Part shown: positions 9,049 to 17,826 of the stretch, piece by piece
How positions within the stretch are numbered: position 1 is the stretch's first letter
Layout: every line of letters starts with the position of its first letter
Assembly (NCBI GenBank): GCA_945869675.1
Contig: CAMBPS010000027.1
Location: 1-39,362, forward strand
Reading direction: 5' to 3'
DNA from: Prosthecobacter debontii
GTDB taxonomy: Bacteria; Verrucomicrobiota; Verrucomicrobiia; Verrucomicrobiales; Verrucomicrobiaceae
Length of the DNA stretch: 39,362 bases
Translations under genes and position numbers: made by a program
The notes under the pieces: generated by a model
What the model was told of the DNA's origin: nothing
Databases searched by the model: none
What the model saw: only the letters and a program-made list of their open reading frames with translations

Positions 9049-9080
9049 AACTGTATCGAATTAATTTAACAAACAGTTAA
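9047..9080. promoter_or_regulatory. Perfect 8-bp inverted repeat in the leader of the giant gene
   Basis: TTAACTGT (9047-9054) and ACAGTTAA (9073-9080) are exact reverse complements separated by 18 bases, ending four bases before ATG 9084. It may be a DNA operator or an RNA hairpin affecting initiation. No clear Shine-Dalgarno sequence is present. Confidence 0.45.
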
Positions 9081-9083
9081 AAA

Positions 9084-12000
9084 ATGAAGCGTTCCCGTCT
9101 CCTTCCTTGGCTGCGTTCTTGGTCATTTCTCAGTTACCTCCTAAACGGTGTCCTCATGGCTCAGATGATTTTGCTGCCTTGTTCTAGTTGCAAGGGCGTT
9201 TGGATAACCTTCGATTCAGACGGAGACGGCATCTTTGAGACGGGTTATGATGATGGAACGCTGCCATCAGATGATTCGGTGCCACCTACCGCTGATCCAA
9301 CGGAACCTGAAACGCCACTGCCACCCACGGGAGATGCCGACGGCGACGGCCTGAACAACGCGGACGAGTCCGCCGCAGGAAGTAATCCCTACAATCCAGA
9401 TTCAGATTTTGATGGGCTGACAGATGCCGTGGAAACGAGCCTTACCGGCACCGACCCTGCCAGCACGGATAGTAACCATGACGGCATTTCTGATTACAAC
9501 GGATTTTATGGCAATACGGCCGTTGATCAAGATCTCGTTGGCCCGGGAGAGACACCCTATGACTTTGACGGTGACGGTCTCAACGATCCCGTCGATCCTG
9601 ATCCACTCTCACCCAGCAATGATCCTGACAGCGACGGAGATTACGTGCCTGATTCCCAGGATACCGATCCGACCAATCCTACGGAGTGGAATGATGCCAA
9701 CCATAATGGCATCAACGACGACGCCGAGATCCCCAACAACGATATCGACGGTGATGGCATCTCAAACGACACCGACTCCCACCCCACAGACCCCTATCTT
9801 TCCAATGACTGGAATTACAATGGCGGCAATGACCAAAACGAAGACTGGGATGGTGACGGCGTCAGCAATCTTCAGGACTCGCACCCGAACACCAACTGCC
9901 AATGGTGTGACTGGAATGGCAATGGCGTGAATGATGACAGTGAATCTGGCAGTGCCGATAGTGATGGAGATGGGTATTCCGACAACTCCGACTCACATTC
10001 CTACAACAGCAGCCTTTGGGAAGATTGGAATGGGAATGGCACCAACGACAGTCAAGAGTCACAGAATAGTGACGGCGATGGCTATCCCGACGGCAGTGAT
10101 TCCGACCCTTACAACAGCAGTCTCTGGGAAGACTGGAACCGCAACGGCAGCAATGACAGCCAAGAGTCACAGGATAGTGACGGCGATGGCCGCAATGATA
10201 GCAGCGATTCCGATCCACAAAATATCAGTCTTTGGGAGGATTGGAACCGCAACGGAGCCAATGACTCTAGCGAAACCACCCAGCCATCGCAAGACAGTGA
10301 CGGTGATGGCTATCCTGACGGCTCAGATACCGACCCTTCAAGCAGCAATCTCTGGGAGGATAACAACCGCAACGGCTACAACGACAGCAACGAAGACCAG
10401 TTTATCGACAACGACCAAGACGGCCGGATCAACGCCTTCGACAGCCATCCCAATGACGCCAGTCTCTGGAATGATCAGAATAATAATGGCCAAAATGACG
10501 AGAATGAAATCACCATCGTTGACACAGATAGTGACGGTTATGCTGATAGCCTGGATACCCATCCAGACGATCCCCAGCGCTGGAATGATCACAATAACAA
10601 TGGCAGCAACGATGAGCTAGATGTCCCCGCAGATACTGACAGCGACGGTCTGCCAGACGCACAGGATCCGTCACCTTCAGATTCTGACAATGATGGCCTG
10701 ACCAATACCGAAGAAGTGCTAAACGGCACGAACCCTAACAACTCCGATACCGACAGTGATGGTAGTCCCGATGGTGTGGAACAGTTAACGGGAACCAATC
10801 CAGGGAATGTGGATACCGATGGAGACGGCCTAACAGACAACGAAGAACAGCAGGCCTATTTCACGGATCCTTTAGTGCCAAATCCGAATAGTTTTTCAGA
10901 CACTAGCAATCCACCAGCCGCCCCATCTGAGGGCAATGACGACAGCCTACCTGCTAGCAATCCTGATAGCAGCAACACACCTAGCGAGACTCCACCAGTC
11001 AATAACCCACCTACCGAGAGTCCGCCTACTAACAATCCACCAGTCGATAACCCACCTCCCAACGATCCGCAGGAACCTCCGCAAATAAAGGTCTTTATTC
11101 AAGAAAATGAGAATTCGGCAGATGGAATAGACGCGGCTTACCCAGCTCAGTCTGGAGAGACGACAAGCTTCCCGAGTTTAAGCTTGGACAAAATGCAGGG
11201 TGATTTAACCAAAACTATTTTCATCCGTAATGACGGGGAGGCCGATCTTGCTCTAGGAGAACTCATCAAAAGTGGCCCCAACAGCAGTGAGTTTAGCTTT
11301 TCTCTGTTTAACCCCACCAGCCCTAGCCCGACGGCTAGTCTTAGCCTAGCATCAAACTCAGTGGCATCTTTGAAGGTCACCTTCAGTGCCAAGCCTGCTC
11401 TGGCCAAAATCAGTCAAACGGCAATTTTGCGCATCCCCAGCAACGATCCAATCAAGAACCATTTTGACATTACCCTCACCAGCATCGTGCCCGCTGGTAT
11501 TTGGCAGAGTGAAGGCGCTTATTTCTCGGCGGATCTTCGTGATTCTGATGGCGATGGTATCCCCGATTTAGTGGCTGATATGTACAAGCCTCTTAAAGTG
11601 AGTGCGACTGGGGATTTGGATGGAGATGGGGTCAATAATCTCTCACAATACAGACAAGGCCGAGATCTTTTAAACAATGTTGTCACAAGTGACATTGATA
11701 TGGACGGTCTTATCAATCAAACTGAAGAGACTTGGGCGAAAGCGTATCCAGGTCTAATCAGCAAATACAAGTTTGAAGATGCCTATGTTGACCCAGATAA
11801 GGATGGCCTTCTCACCATTGAAGAACTGAACTGCACTTGGGGAGACCCTAAAGTGAAAGACCCAGCAGCGGTCGCAACGAATCCCTTTGTGAAATCGACT
11901 GGGCCCAACAATTCAGGTGGAACTGCGGCACTGAAGAGCGCCTTAACCTACAAGCTCACCTCACGCTCAGCCCCTGCCAACACGACCGACCCAAAACTTA

Positions 12001-15000
12001 ATTGGTCCTATAGGGAAGCTGATCAAGTTTACGCTGAATGGATGAATGATGGGCTTCTTCGCCGAGCTTATCGCGCTAGCGCCACCAATGGCATTTATCC
12101 AGCTGACTTTTTTGCGCCTAGGTATTCAGAGATTGCCCCAGCTACAGCGACATCCACGATGAATGAAGTCAGAGGTTATGATCACCTTCCCTTGGGCTAC
12201 CTCAGGTGGCTGGAAAAAGAGATTTTCCCTAAGATAGCTGTCAATGTCATTCCCAATATCAGAATCGCTTCCACCTCAGCCCCAATAAACGGCAAAGTAC
12301 CAATAGCCCCTTGGCAGGTGAAAAACGAACTTGAAACGTTCATGGCTGTGAATGACGATATTGATGTGGATAGAATGCCAAATGTCTGGGAAGCGCGCTA
12401 TCAGTTGAACTGGCGTATGCCGACAGACGGCGGTTTTGTCCAAGCGCTAGCTTCTATAGATTCTCGCACCAAGGCTCTGAAGCTCACGGCTGCCGACACG
12501 TTAAATCTGCAACGCACAGGCAATACCCAATCGACGCTTCAAGCACTCATCCAGCAGCATCTCAGCGAGTCCTTTGTCGCCTCCGGCCAAATGATGAACA
12601 ACCCCAACAGGACGCCGAACAGTCGTGTCATCCAATTGGTCAATGAATACCCCATAGACAGAAAAGTTCCTGCAGTGCTTCCCGCACCTCCGGCTGCGTC
12701 CGCGAGTGCTTTGATTCAAGGGGCTTGGAGAGCCAAATGTGATGCTTGGCTGAGTGCTTTTACGGCATACCACGTCTGGCCTTATCTGGCTGAGATCGAC
12801 CCTGATCATGACGGCCTAGTCAATGCCGATGAATATTTTTTAGACCTCAATCCTAATCTGGCCGATTTCACTGGAACCGCTGATCGCGATACTGATAAAG
12901 ATGGCTTTACAGATGCGCAGGAGCTAGCCGCAGGAACCGATTCGACCAAAGCCACGAGTAAGCCAAAGCTAACGCTCAAAGTCATCAGCGGGGCCAATCA
13001 ATCAGGACGCCCGCACGGGATGATTCCGCATCCTATTTTCATTCAAAGTGTTTATCAGGGTGATAAAGGTGGTTTTTGCCCGGCACCTGGGACAATCGTG
13101 ACTATTTCCGCCCCCAATCAGTTCACCTTACTAACGGTTATAAACGGCTCACAAACGGCCGCCTCCGTAGCCAAAGAAAACTGGATTCCAAAATCACTGA
13201 AGCTCACCACAGACCTCCAAGGGAAAGCCCAATTCAGCCTCAAGCTTCCCCATCTCAAAGGCACCGTGACCCTCGGACTTATCGCTACCCAAGCTGCCTT
13301 AAAAACCGCCAACGTACCCATCACACTGTCCATCGTTCCTGACTCCTTAGACACCGATGGGGACGGAATATCTGACGCCTGGGAAAAACAAGCTGCACGG
13401 ACCACTCCCCTCAATCTGCCCGCTCATGCGCTCAATGCCACATCAGCCTTCGATGCTGAAGCCACACCTCTGCACTACAGCTACCATCGAGAGACGCCAC
13501 AGGGCCAATTACCCGCCAACCTCGTTTCAGAGCTCACCGACCTACGCGGTACGGATGGCAGACTCAAAGACCAAAAGTTGTTAGGCTTAACGACCAAGCA
13601 AAAGTCGATTCTTCTACAGATTGACCCTGATAACGACGGCCTCAGCAATTTAGAAGAATATCAGCAGTTTGGCACGGGATTCACGCACCCACGCATCGGC
13701 ATCAAGCCCCACATCACCGTTCAGCCTAAGAACTGGTTTGCCTACGCCGCCTTACCGGGCAAATTCAGCGTCAGTGCCATCACTGGCGATGGACGCCCGC
13801 AGAAACGCTATCTCTACCAGTGGTTTGAAGGCAACTCGGGCGATGTGACAAAACCGATTCAAACCACGCTGATTTCAGAACTCGCGATCAGCACACCGTG
13901 GCCGACTGGACTAAAAAGTCCCAATCATTGGGTCAGAGTCACTGCCTATGATCAAACAAACGAGGGAGCCCTCAAATTCAATGAGCAGAGCAGCAACAGC
14001 CTCACTGCCTATGCTCAATCAGTGAAGGAAATTGAAATCACCGAGCAGCCTAAAGGCGCCACCATTGGCATTGGTAAAACGGTCAATCTAACGGTCAAAG
14101 CCACTGGCGGGGTCACTGGCGCACCCCTAGTCTATCAGTGGCATGCCATGAATCAGAGCACCATGGCTTTTCAACCCATTCTTGGAGCTACCCAAAGTAG
14201 CTATACCACACCCAAACTAACCCGGGATACGACCTATTATGCATCTGTTAGTTATTCCAATGGCATCGCCGTTTTTGGAAAGTTGGACAGTCAATCTGCT
14301 GCCATCATCGTTCCTGCAGCCCCAGTGATAACACAGCCACCGCAACGGATGACCGTAAGGACGAACCAAGGAACAAATTTTAAAGTGACCGCAACAGGCC
14401 ATGGTGAACTCAAATACCAATGGGGCGCCAAACTTGCATTCGGCACACCCTTCATGAACCTGGATAGCAGCCCCGGCGGAGTCACCAAAGATGGCTTCTC
14501 CTCAATCATGGAAGAGAGTGCCAAAGACAATGGGTTCACAACGCCGATCGCTTATGCAGCAGCCGGTTACTACGTGAAGGTGGCTGTCAGTGATTCTTTG
14601 GGGAATATCACTCTTAGTGATCCTGTGACACTCTTTGTCACAGACTCAGCCACTCAACCAACCATCGTCGCAGAACCCAAGGATACCTATCGGCCTCGCG
14701 CCAATGGAGACTACGAATTTCTTGTCGGAGCCACAGGCGAGGAAAAGACCAAACCAGAATCGACCCTCAAGTATCAGTGGTATCGTGGTAAGGTGCCTGA
14801 TCTCACCCAGCCAATTCAAGGCGCCACGAGTGACATTTTAACGATCCCTAAATCCAGCACACCACCACCTGAAGTTTGGGTGAAAGTGTACAATTACAGA
14901 AAGTATCCAGATCCTGTGGGAACCTTTGAAGAAGCAGCCCGCTCACTGACCGTTCCAAGTGGTCAGATCATCGCAAGCAGCGCTTCAGGCGGGAGTAGCG

Positions 15001-16514
15001 GAGACGGCAAAGCTGACGAAACACTCGAACCAAACGAGCCCTTTGAGCTCGTCATGTGGAAGCCGCATTGGTCAGTTCAGAGGTATACAGACTCAGATTT
15101 ATTCAATGGAGACATAGAGACTGGATACATAGCCTCCTATTTAGGCGGTTTAACGAAAAGTTTTGTCCATTACCAGCGTCCGGAAAATCCCAATGGTTGG
15201 CCTATACCTGGTAGCTTGGATGCTCAAATTGCAGAATGCGTTTTCCCTTTTGCTACGACCCTAACCAGTGAGCAATTGACGGCTCAGTGGGAGGTGGTTC
15301 CAGCCTACAGTCCAAGAAGCCCACGTGGGATTGATCAACTCATTTGTAAAACGGATCAAACCTATGGCGGCCCATTAAAACCCAGCTATACATGGCACCA
15401 TACAAGATGCCAACTCATAGCCATCAGACCAAACAGCACGGCCAAAATTCCGGTCAATTTAAGCCAGGGCACGAAAAAGACATTTCTCATCACGAAAAGA
15501 GTGAGCAAACACGAGTTTGATTTAAATCCAGTTGTCACGGTAGTAGGTTCACACACTTTTGAAATTGAACCAGGCAAAGCCTTCTCAGATCCTATGCCCG
15601 CTTTATCGGATGTTAATTACAACCAATACTTCAGCGGACTCAAAGTCGAAATGTGCACTTATGACCTCCTGCCGGTTGAGGTAGTCGTTCACAAGAAGGA
15701 CGAAGCGCAGCCCGAGGATGGTGTTTTGGTCAAGAAAGGCGACACCGTTGTCTATGAGATACCAGGTTTGCCTGAGTCAGTATTTGTTTACTTCGAAAGG
15801 CGTTATTTAAATGGAAACGGCCAATACGGTCATTGGTGGAGCTTCTCATCAGGAGCCAATGCCGGAAAGAGTCGAATTGAAGAAGAAGAATTGACCACGA
15901 GTATTTTCCAAGTTCGAGCCAGAATAGTAGCGAGTGGACCAGGTATCTATGTCAATTACACAAGGAAACGTGATGACCCACATGACAAGAGTAGCAGTGG
16001 AGTGATGAATCCGATGCTGAAAGCTGGTGAACCTGATTTTGTTGGAGTTGCTGAGGGCGATACCCAGATTGCAATCGTCAAAAAAGCCCGAGAAAGCCTT
16101 GGCTCTACCGCTTGGTCATTAGCATCTACTGTTACCGTTTCAACAACGGCAACTGCTGGGCCAAACGACAACAAGTGTAATATCTTCGTCTATCAAAGCT
16201 GCATGAATGCTGGTGCAAGCGTTCCCCTCGATTCAGGTGGGTGGCCACCGCGCGCCTATGATTGGTTTGATAGCAGCTTCATCATTGCCGGTTGGAATTT
16301 CCGCACATCTTATTGGCATCCAGCACCAGGTCAGGTTGTTTCGCGCTATCTTTTGGACTGGATACCGATCGTTGACCGCATCCCTAACACTACTGCTCAT
16401 GTTGGAATCGTTGATTACAACGGGTCATGGATCAATGCGGGGCCAGCCAACATCAACCGTTATCCCCACATATCTAACAGCGACTATCAGACGGCTCACT
16501 ACCGGCAGAACTAG
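9084..16514 (+). CDS. Giant surface protein: TSP3 stalk, Ig-like domains, NlpC/P60-like C-terminal toxin-like tip
   Basis: A 2476-residue protein. The N-terminus (1-37) is basic then hydrophobic and probably an export signal, with no ideal cleavage site or lipobox. Residues 40-595 are a calcium-binding thrombospondin-type-3 array (many DxDxDG motifs) with a higher-order repeat of 36-40 residues. Residues 620-665 are a Pro/Asn-rich linker. Residues 700-800 resemble a choice-of-anchor-D (ASPM/SPD2/Hydin-like) domain. More DxDxDG pairs occur at 820-1520, and Ig-like domains at about 1545-1955. Residues 2100-2200 form a pre-tip segment that is duplicated downstream. The last 150 residues resemble an NlpC/P60-type cysteine hydrolase: Cys2365 in NKCNIFV, PGQVVS at 2415-2420, and His2439 in AHVGIVDY. 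The architecture suggests a long surface stalk delivering a peptidoglycan-cutting domain. No secretion genes adjoin it. Toxicity is inference. Confidence 0.85.
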   Translation: MKRSRLLPWLRSWSFLSYLLNGVLMAQMILLPCSSCKGVWITFDSDGDGIFETGYDDGTLPSDDSVPPTADPTEPETPLPPTGDADGDGLNNADESAAGSNPYNPDSDFDGLTDAVETSLTGTDPASTDSNHDGISDYNGFYGNTAVDQDLVGPGETPYDFDGDGLNDPVDPDPLSPSNDPDSDGDYVPDSQDTDPTNPTEWNDANHNGINDDAEIPNNDIDGDGISNDTDSHPTDPYLSNDWNYNGGNDQNEDWDGDGVSNLQDSHPNTNCQWCDWNGNGVNDDSESGSADSDGDGYSDNSDSHSYNSSLWEDWNGNGTNDSQESQNSDGDGYPDGSDSDPYNSSLWEDWNRNGSNDSQESQDSDGDGRNDSSDSDPQNISLWEDWNRNGANDSSETTQPSQDSDGDGYPDGSDTDPSSSNLWEDNNRNGYNDSNEDQFIDNDQDGRINAFDSHPNDASLWNDQNNNGQNDENEITIVDTDSDGYADSLDTHPDDPQRWNDHNNNGSNDELDVPADTDSDGLPDAQDPSPSDSDNDGLTNTEEVLNGTNPNNSDTDSDGSPDGVEQLTGTNPGNVDTDGDGLTDNEEQQAYFTDPLVPNPNSFSDTSNPPAAPSEGNDDSLPASNPDSSNTPSETPPVNNPPTESPPTNNPPVDNPPPNDPQEPPQIKVFIQENENSADGIDAAYPAQSGETTSFPSLSLDKMQGDLTKTIFIRNDGEADLALGELIKSGPNSSEFSFSLFNPTSPSPTASLSLASNSVASLKVTFSAKPALAKISQTAILRIPSNDPIKNHFDITLTSIVPAGIWQSEGAYFSADLRDSDGDGIPDLVADMYKPLKVSATGDLDGDGVNNLSQYRQGRDLLNNVVTSDIDMDGLINQTEETWAKAYPGLISKYKFEDAYVDPDKDGLLTIEELNCTWGDPKVKDPAAVATNPFVKSTGPNNSGGTAALKSALTYKLTSRSAPANTTDPKLNWSYREADQVYAEWMNDGLLRRAYRASATNGIYPADFFAPRYSEIAPATATSTMNEVRGYDHLPLGYLRWLEKEIFPKIAVNVIPNIRIASTSAPINGKVPIAPWQVKNELETFMAVNDDIDVDRMPNVWEARYQLNWRMPTDGGFVQALASIDSRTKALKLTAADTLNLQRTGNTQSTLQALIQQHLSESFVASGQMMNNPNRTPNSRVIQLVNEYPIDRKVPAVLPAPPAASASALIQGAWRAKCDAWLSAFTAYHVWPYLAEIDPDHDGLVNADEYFLDLNPNLADFTGTADRDTDKDGFTDAQELAAGTDSTKATSKPKLTLKVISGANQSGRPHGMIPHPIFIQSVYQGDKGGFCPAPGTIVTISAPNQFTLLTVINGSQTAASVAKENWIPKSLKLTTDLQGKAQFSLKLPHLKGTVTLGLIATQAALKTANVPITLSIVPDSLDTDGDGISDAWEKQAARTTPLNLPAHALNATSAFDAEATPLHYSYHRETPQGQLPANLVSELTDLRGTDGRLKDQKLLGLTTKQKSILLQIDPDNDGLSNLEEYQQFGTGFTHPRIGIKPHITVQPKNWFAYAALPGKFSVSAITGDGRPQKRYLYQWFEGNSGDVTKPIQTTLISELAISTPWPTGLKSPNHWVRVTAYDQTNEGALKFNEQSSNSLTAYAQSVKEIEITEQPKGATIGIGKTVNLTVKATGGVTGAPLVYQWHAMNQSTMAFQPILGATQSSYTTPKLTRDTTYYASVSYSNGIAVFGKLDSQSAAIIVPAAPVITQPPQRMTVRTNQGTNFKVTATGHGELKYQWGAKLAFGTPFMNLDSSPGGVTKDGFSSIMEESAKDNGFTTPIAYAAAGYYVKVAVSDSLGNITLSDPVTLFVTDSATQPTIVAEPKDTYRPRANGDYEFLVGATGEEKTKPESTLKYQWYRGKVPDLTQPIQGATSDILTIPKSSTPPPEVWVKVYNYRKYPDPVGTFEEAARSLTVPSGQIIASSASGGSSGDGKADETLEPNEPFELVMWKPHWSVQRYTDSDLFNGDIETGYIASYLGGLTKSFVHYQRPENPNGWPIPGSLDAQIAECVFPFATTLTSEQLTAQWEVVPAYSPRSPRGIDQLICKTDQTYGGPLKPSYTWHHTRCQLIAIRPNSTAKIPVNLSQGTKKTFLITKRVSKHEFDLNPVVTVVGSHTFEIEPGKAFSDPMPALSDVNYNQYFSGLKVEMCTYDLLPVEVVVHKKDEAQPEDGVLVKKGDTVVYEIPGLPESVFVYFERRYLNGNGQYGHWWSFSSGANAGKSRIEEEELTTSIFQVRARIVASGPGIYVNYTRKRDDPHDKSSSGVMNPMLKAGEPDFVGVAEGDTQIAIVKKARESLGSTAWSLASTVTVSTTATAGPNDNKCNIFVYQSCMNAGASVPLDSGGWPPRAYDWFDSSFIIAGWNFRTSYWHPAPGQVVSRYLLDWIPIVDRIPNTTAHVGIVDYNGSWINAGPANINRYPHISNSDYQTAHYRQN
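9560..10625 (+). repeat. Tandem TSP3 supra-repeat, units of about 36-40 codons
   Basis: Within the giant gene, residues about 160-514 are built from roughly ten units. Each combines an SDGDGYxD-type calcium loop, an S/H/D-P segment, then SLWEDWNRNGxNDSxE. The units between 9957 and 10400 are the most alike, with DNA similarity visible by eye (GGAAGATTGGAA/GGAAGACTGGAA, AATGACAGCCAAGAGTCACA). They probably arose by recent tandem duplication and could vary in number between strains. Reading another frame here gives long open frames that are composition artefacts. Confidence 0.8.
15401..15690 (+). repeat. Pre-tip segment of the giant gene, copy 1 (homologous to 17447-17735)
   Basis: Codons 2107-2202 of the giant gene. 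From CAACTC at 15411 to CTCCTG at 15666 this stretch has the same length (255 bases) as the copy at 17455-17710. By eye, 45 of the first 69 aligned residues are identical, including VGSHTF and GKAFS. Similarity ends shortly after LLPVEV, where the two tips become unrelated. This is the expected pattern when toxin tips are exchanged next to a conserved anchor. Confidence 0.85.
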
Positions 16515-16526
16515 CCTTCAAATCTC

Positions 16527-17306
16527 ATGTCATATTTTCGATTCATGATTGTCTCAACAGCAGCTCTGGCACTTTCACTGTCGAGGGTGCATGCGTTACC
16601 TCCAGAACTGACTTCATTTATTTCCAGCGAAACCAACTCTGTGACTGAAGACGGATTTCTTCCTTCACGAATGCCAGCGTCTATGGACTTCGCCCGTGCC
16701 GTAGTTGCAAATTGGCAGGAGGTCTTGAATAGCATCGAAACCTTAGCTCCAGACCTGCGACGCCAAGCTCTCATAGTTGTGGCTGCTGAGTTTTTGCCGC
16801 CAAAGGATTATGTGCAATTCGTAAATCGAGTTAGTGACCTCAAACCGGCTGGTCAAGTAACAGTAGAGGCGCTGCATTTCGTGCTATGGGCACGAATGGC
16901 GAAGGATGGCTTCCTGGCGTTCAATCACGATCAATCTGATGTAGCCAACGCCATATCTAAACTTGAGCGGCAGGTGATGGCGAACGCCCCCAATGACTGG
17001 CGCGACTTCTTTACTGACCTCAAATCTGGGAAGATGAAACTACGTGTTGTCGCGAAAAGAACCCGTGAGGGCGACAAGCTGCCTGAGTCAATGTCTGTAG
17101 TTGAAAGCGAACCATATCGACGACTGATGGGCGGCAGTGTGAAACAAGATGTAAAGCTCGTTACTACTCGACCAGTAGAAGCAGTGACATCGCTAGCAAG
17201 TGTTAACCGAGAGCGGTGGAGTATGATTGTAGCAATCTCGCTTGTACTTGTTGTTTTGTGTCTGATCGGCATTGCTTTCCGCATCTGGAAAAGGAGTCGC
17301 AAGTGA
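16527..17306 (+). CDS. Signal-peptide and C-terminal-anchor protein, candidate immunity protein
   Basis: A 259-residue protein starts 12 bases after the stop of the giant gene, on the same strand. An N-terminal signal peptide (about residues 1-23, ending RVHA) is followed by a largely helical, charged domain (24-225). A single transmembrane helix follows (about 231-251, IVAISLVLVVLCLIGIAF), then the basic tail RIWKRSRK. The topology places the domain outside the cytoplasmic membrane, where a peptidoglycan hydrolase would act. Gene position and topology fit an immunity protein for the adjacent NlpC/P60-like tip. I recognise no family, so the assignment is contextual. It could instead be an unrelated periplasmic membrane protein. 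Confidence 0.6.
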   Translation: MSYFRFMIVSTAALALSLSRVHALPPELTSFISSETNSVTEDGFLPSRMPASMDFARAVVANWQEVLNSIETLAPDLRRQALIVVAAEFLPPKDYVQFVNRVSDLKPAGQVTVEALHFVLWARMAKDGFLAFNHDQSDVANAISKLERQVMANAPNDWRDFFTDLKSGKMKLRVVAKRTREGDKLPESMSVVESEPYRRLMGGSVKQDVKLVTTRPVEAVTSLASVNRERWSMIVAISLVLVVLCLIGIAFRIWKRSRK

Positions 17307-17446
17307 TAGACCTTCAAAATCAATCGTGCCATACCCAGCGCTTCGCAAAGTTCGCGGCTCCGCCCATTGCCCACCGCTGATATCCTCCGCCCGCTCCCGC
17401 CCCTGCTGCATGGAAGTGTGTAAAAAGGTGCCACTCATTGAGTTAT

Positions 17447-17670
17447 CCAGACACCAACTCGTAGCCATCAGGCCAGACAGCACGGTCAAGGTTCCAGTCA
17501 ACTTAGCCCAGCGCACAGAAAAGACGTATCTGATGGTGAAAACGGTCCAGAAAGACATCCATGACAAAAACCCCACGGTGAGTGTGGTTGGCTCCCACAC
17601 CTTTAAGATTGAAGCAGGGAAAGCCTTTTCCGAACCCATGCCAGATCTATCCAAAGATAACTTCCAATGA
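17447..17670 (+). pseudogene. Displaced pre-tip segment of the giant gene, ended by an in-frame stop
   Basis: This fragment encodes HQLVAIRPDSTVKVPVNLAQ and onward to FSEPMPDLSKDNFQ. It aligns without gaps to residues 2110-2180 of the giant protein. The TGA at 17668-17670 falls where the giant has Gln2181. The same frame continues open afterwards (FFSLGRTEQW...LLPIEV) with no change of register, so a nonsense change explains the break better than a frameshift. It has no own signal peptide or convincing start. The nearest in-frame ATG (17272) lies in the upstream candidate immunity gene. It looks like the anchor of a former or silent alternative C-terminus. Confidence 0.8.
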
Positions 17671-17735
17671 TTTTTTTCTCTGGGAAGAACCGAGCAGTGG
17701 GTATTCAACCTCCTCCCCATTGAGGTAAAGGTCAA
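17447..17735 (+). repeat. Pre-tip segment, copy 2 (homologous to 15401-15690)
   Basis: Direct-orientation partner of the segment in the giant gene, about 2.04 kb apart. Nucleotide similarity is high enough to see by eye (for example GCCATCAGRCCARACAGCACGG in both) and could support homologous recombination. That would delete the first tip and its downstream gene and install the second tip. Confidence 0.85.
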
Positions 17736-17826
17736 TCAACCCGACACCCATGCTGGTCCTCATAAAGGTCCCAATGGTTGCGCCCGTTCTTTTTATGATG
17801 CGCCCAAATCTGGGAATGCCCGAGGT

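Noticed and set aside
9862..10218. Minus-strand frame rich in His and Cys inside the stalk region
   Set aside because: It is a shadow of the Asp/Asn/Gly repeats; the composition looks zinc-finger-like only by accident.
9424..10620. Two long plus-strand frames in another register of the TSP3 region
   Set aside because: Products are Met/Thr/Ile-rich low-complexity strings produced by reading GAC-GGT-GAT repeats out of frame; the giant frame has clear domains throughout.
9560..10625. Repeat array considered as a CRISPR
   Set aside because: Units are 108-120 bases, vary in length, are in frame with the protein and have no unique spacers or cas genes nearby.
9084..16514. Giant protein considered as a type VI secretion Rhs/VgrG effector or a two-partner-secretion CDI protein
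   Set aside because: No YD repeats, PAAR or VgrG features, no N-terminal haemagglutinin-activity domain, and no TpsB, Hcp or other secretion gene in the window.
17272..17670. A normal gene starting at ATG 17272
   Set aside because: The ATG lies within the preceding gene in another frame, the first 58 codons match nothing, and the conserved part is clearly a displaced fragment of the giant gene.
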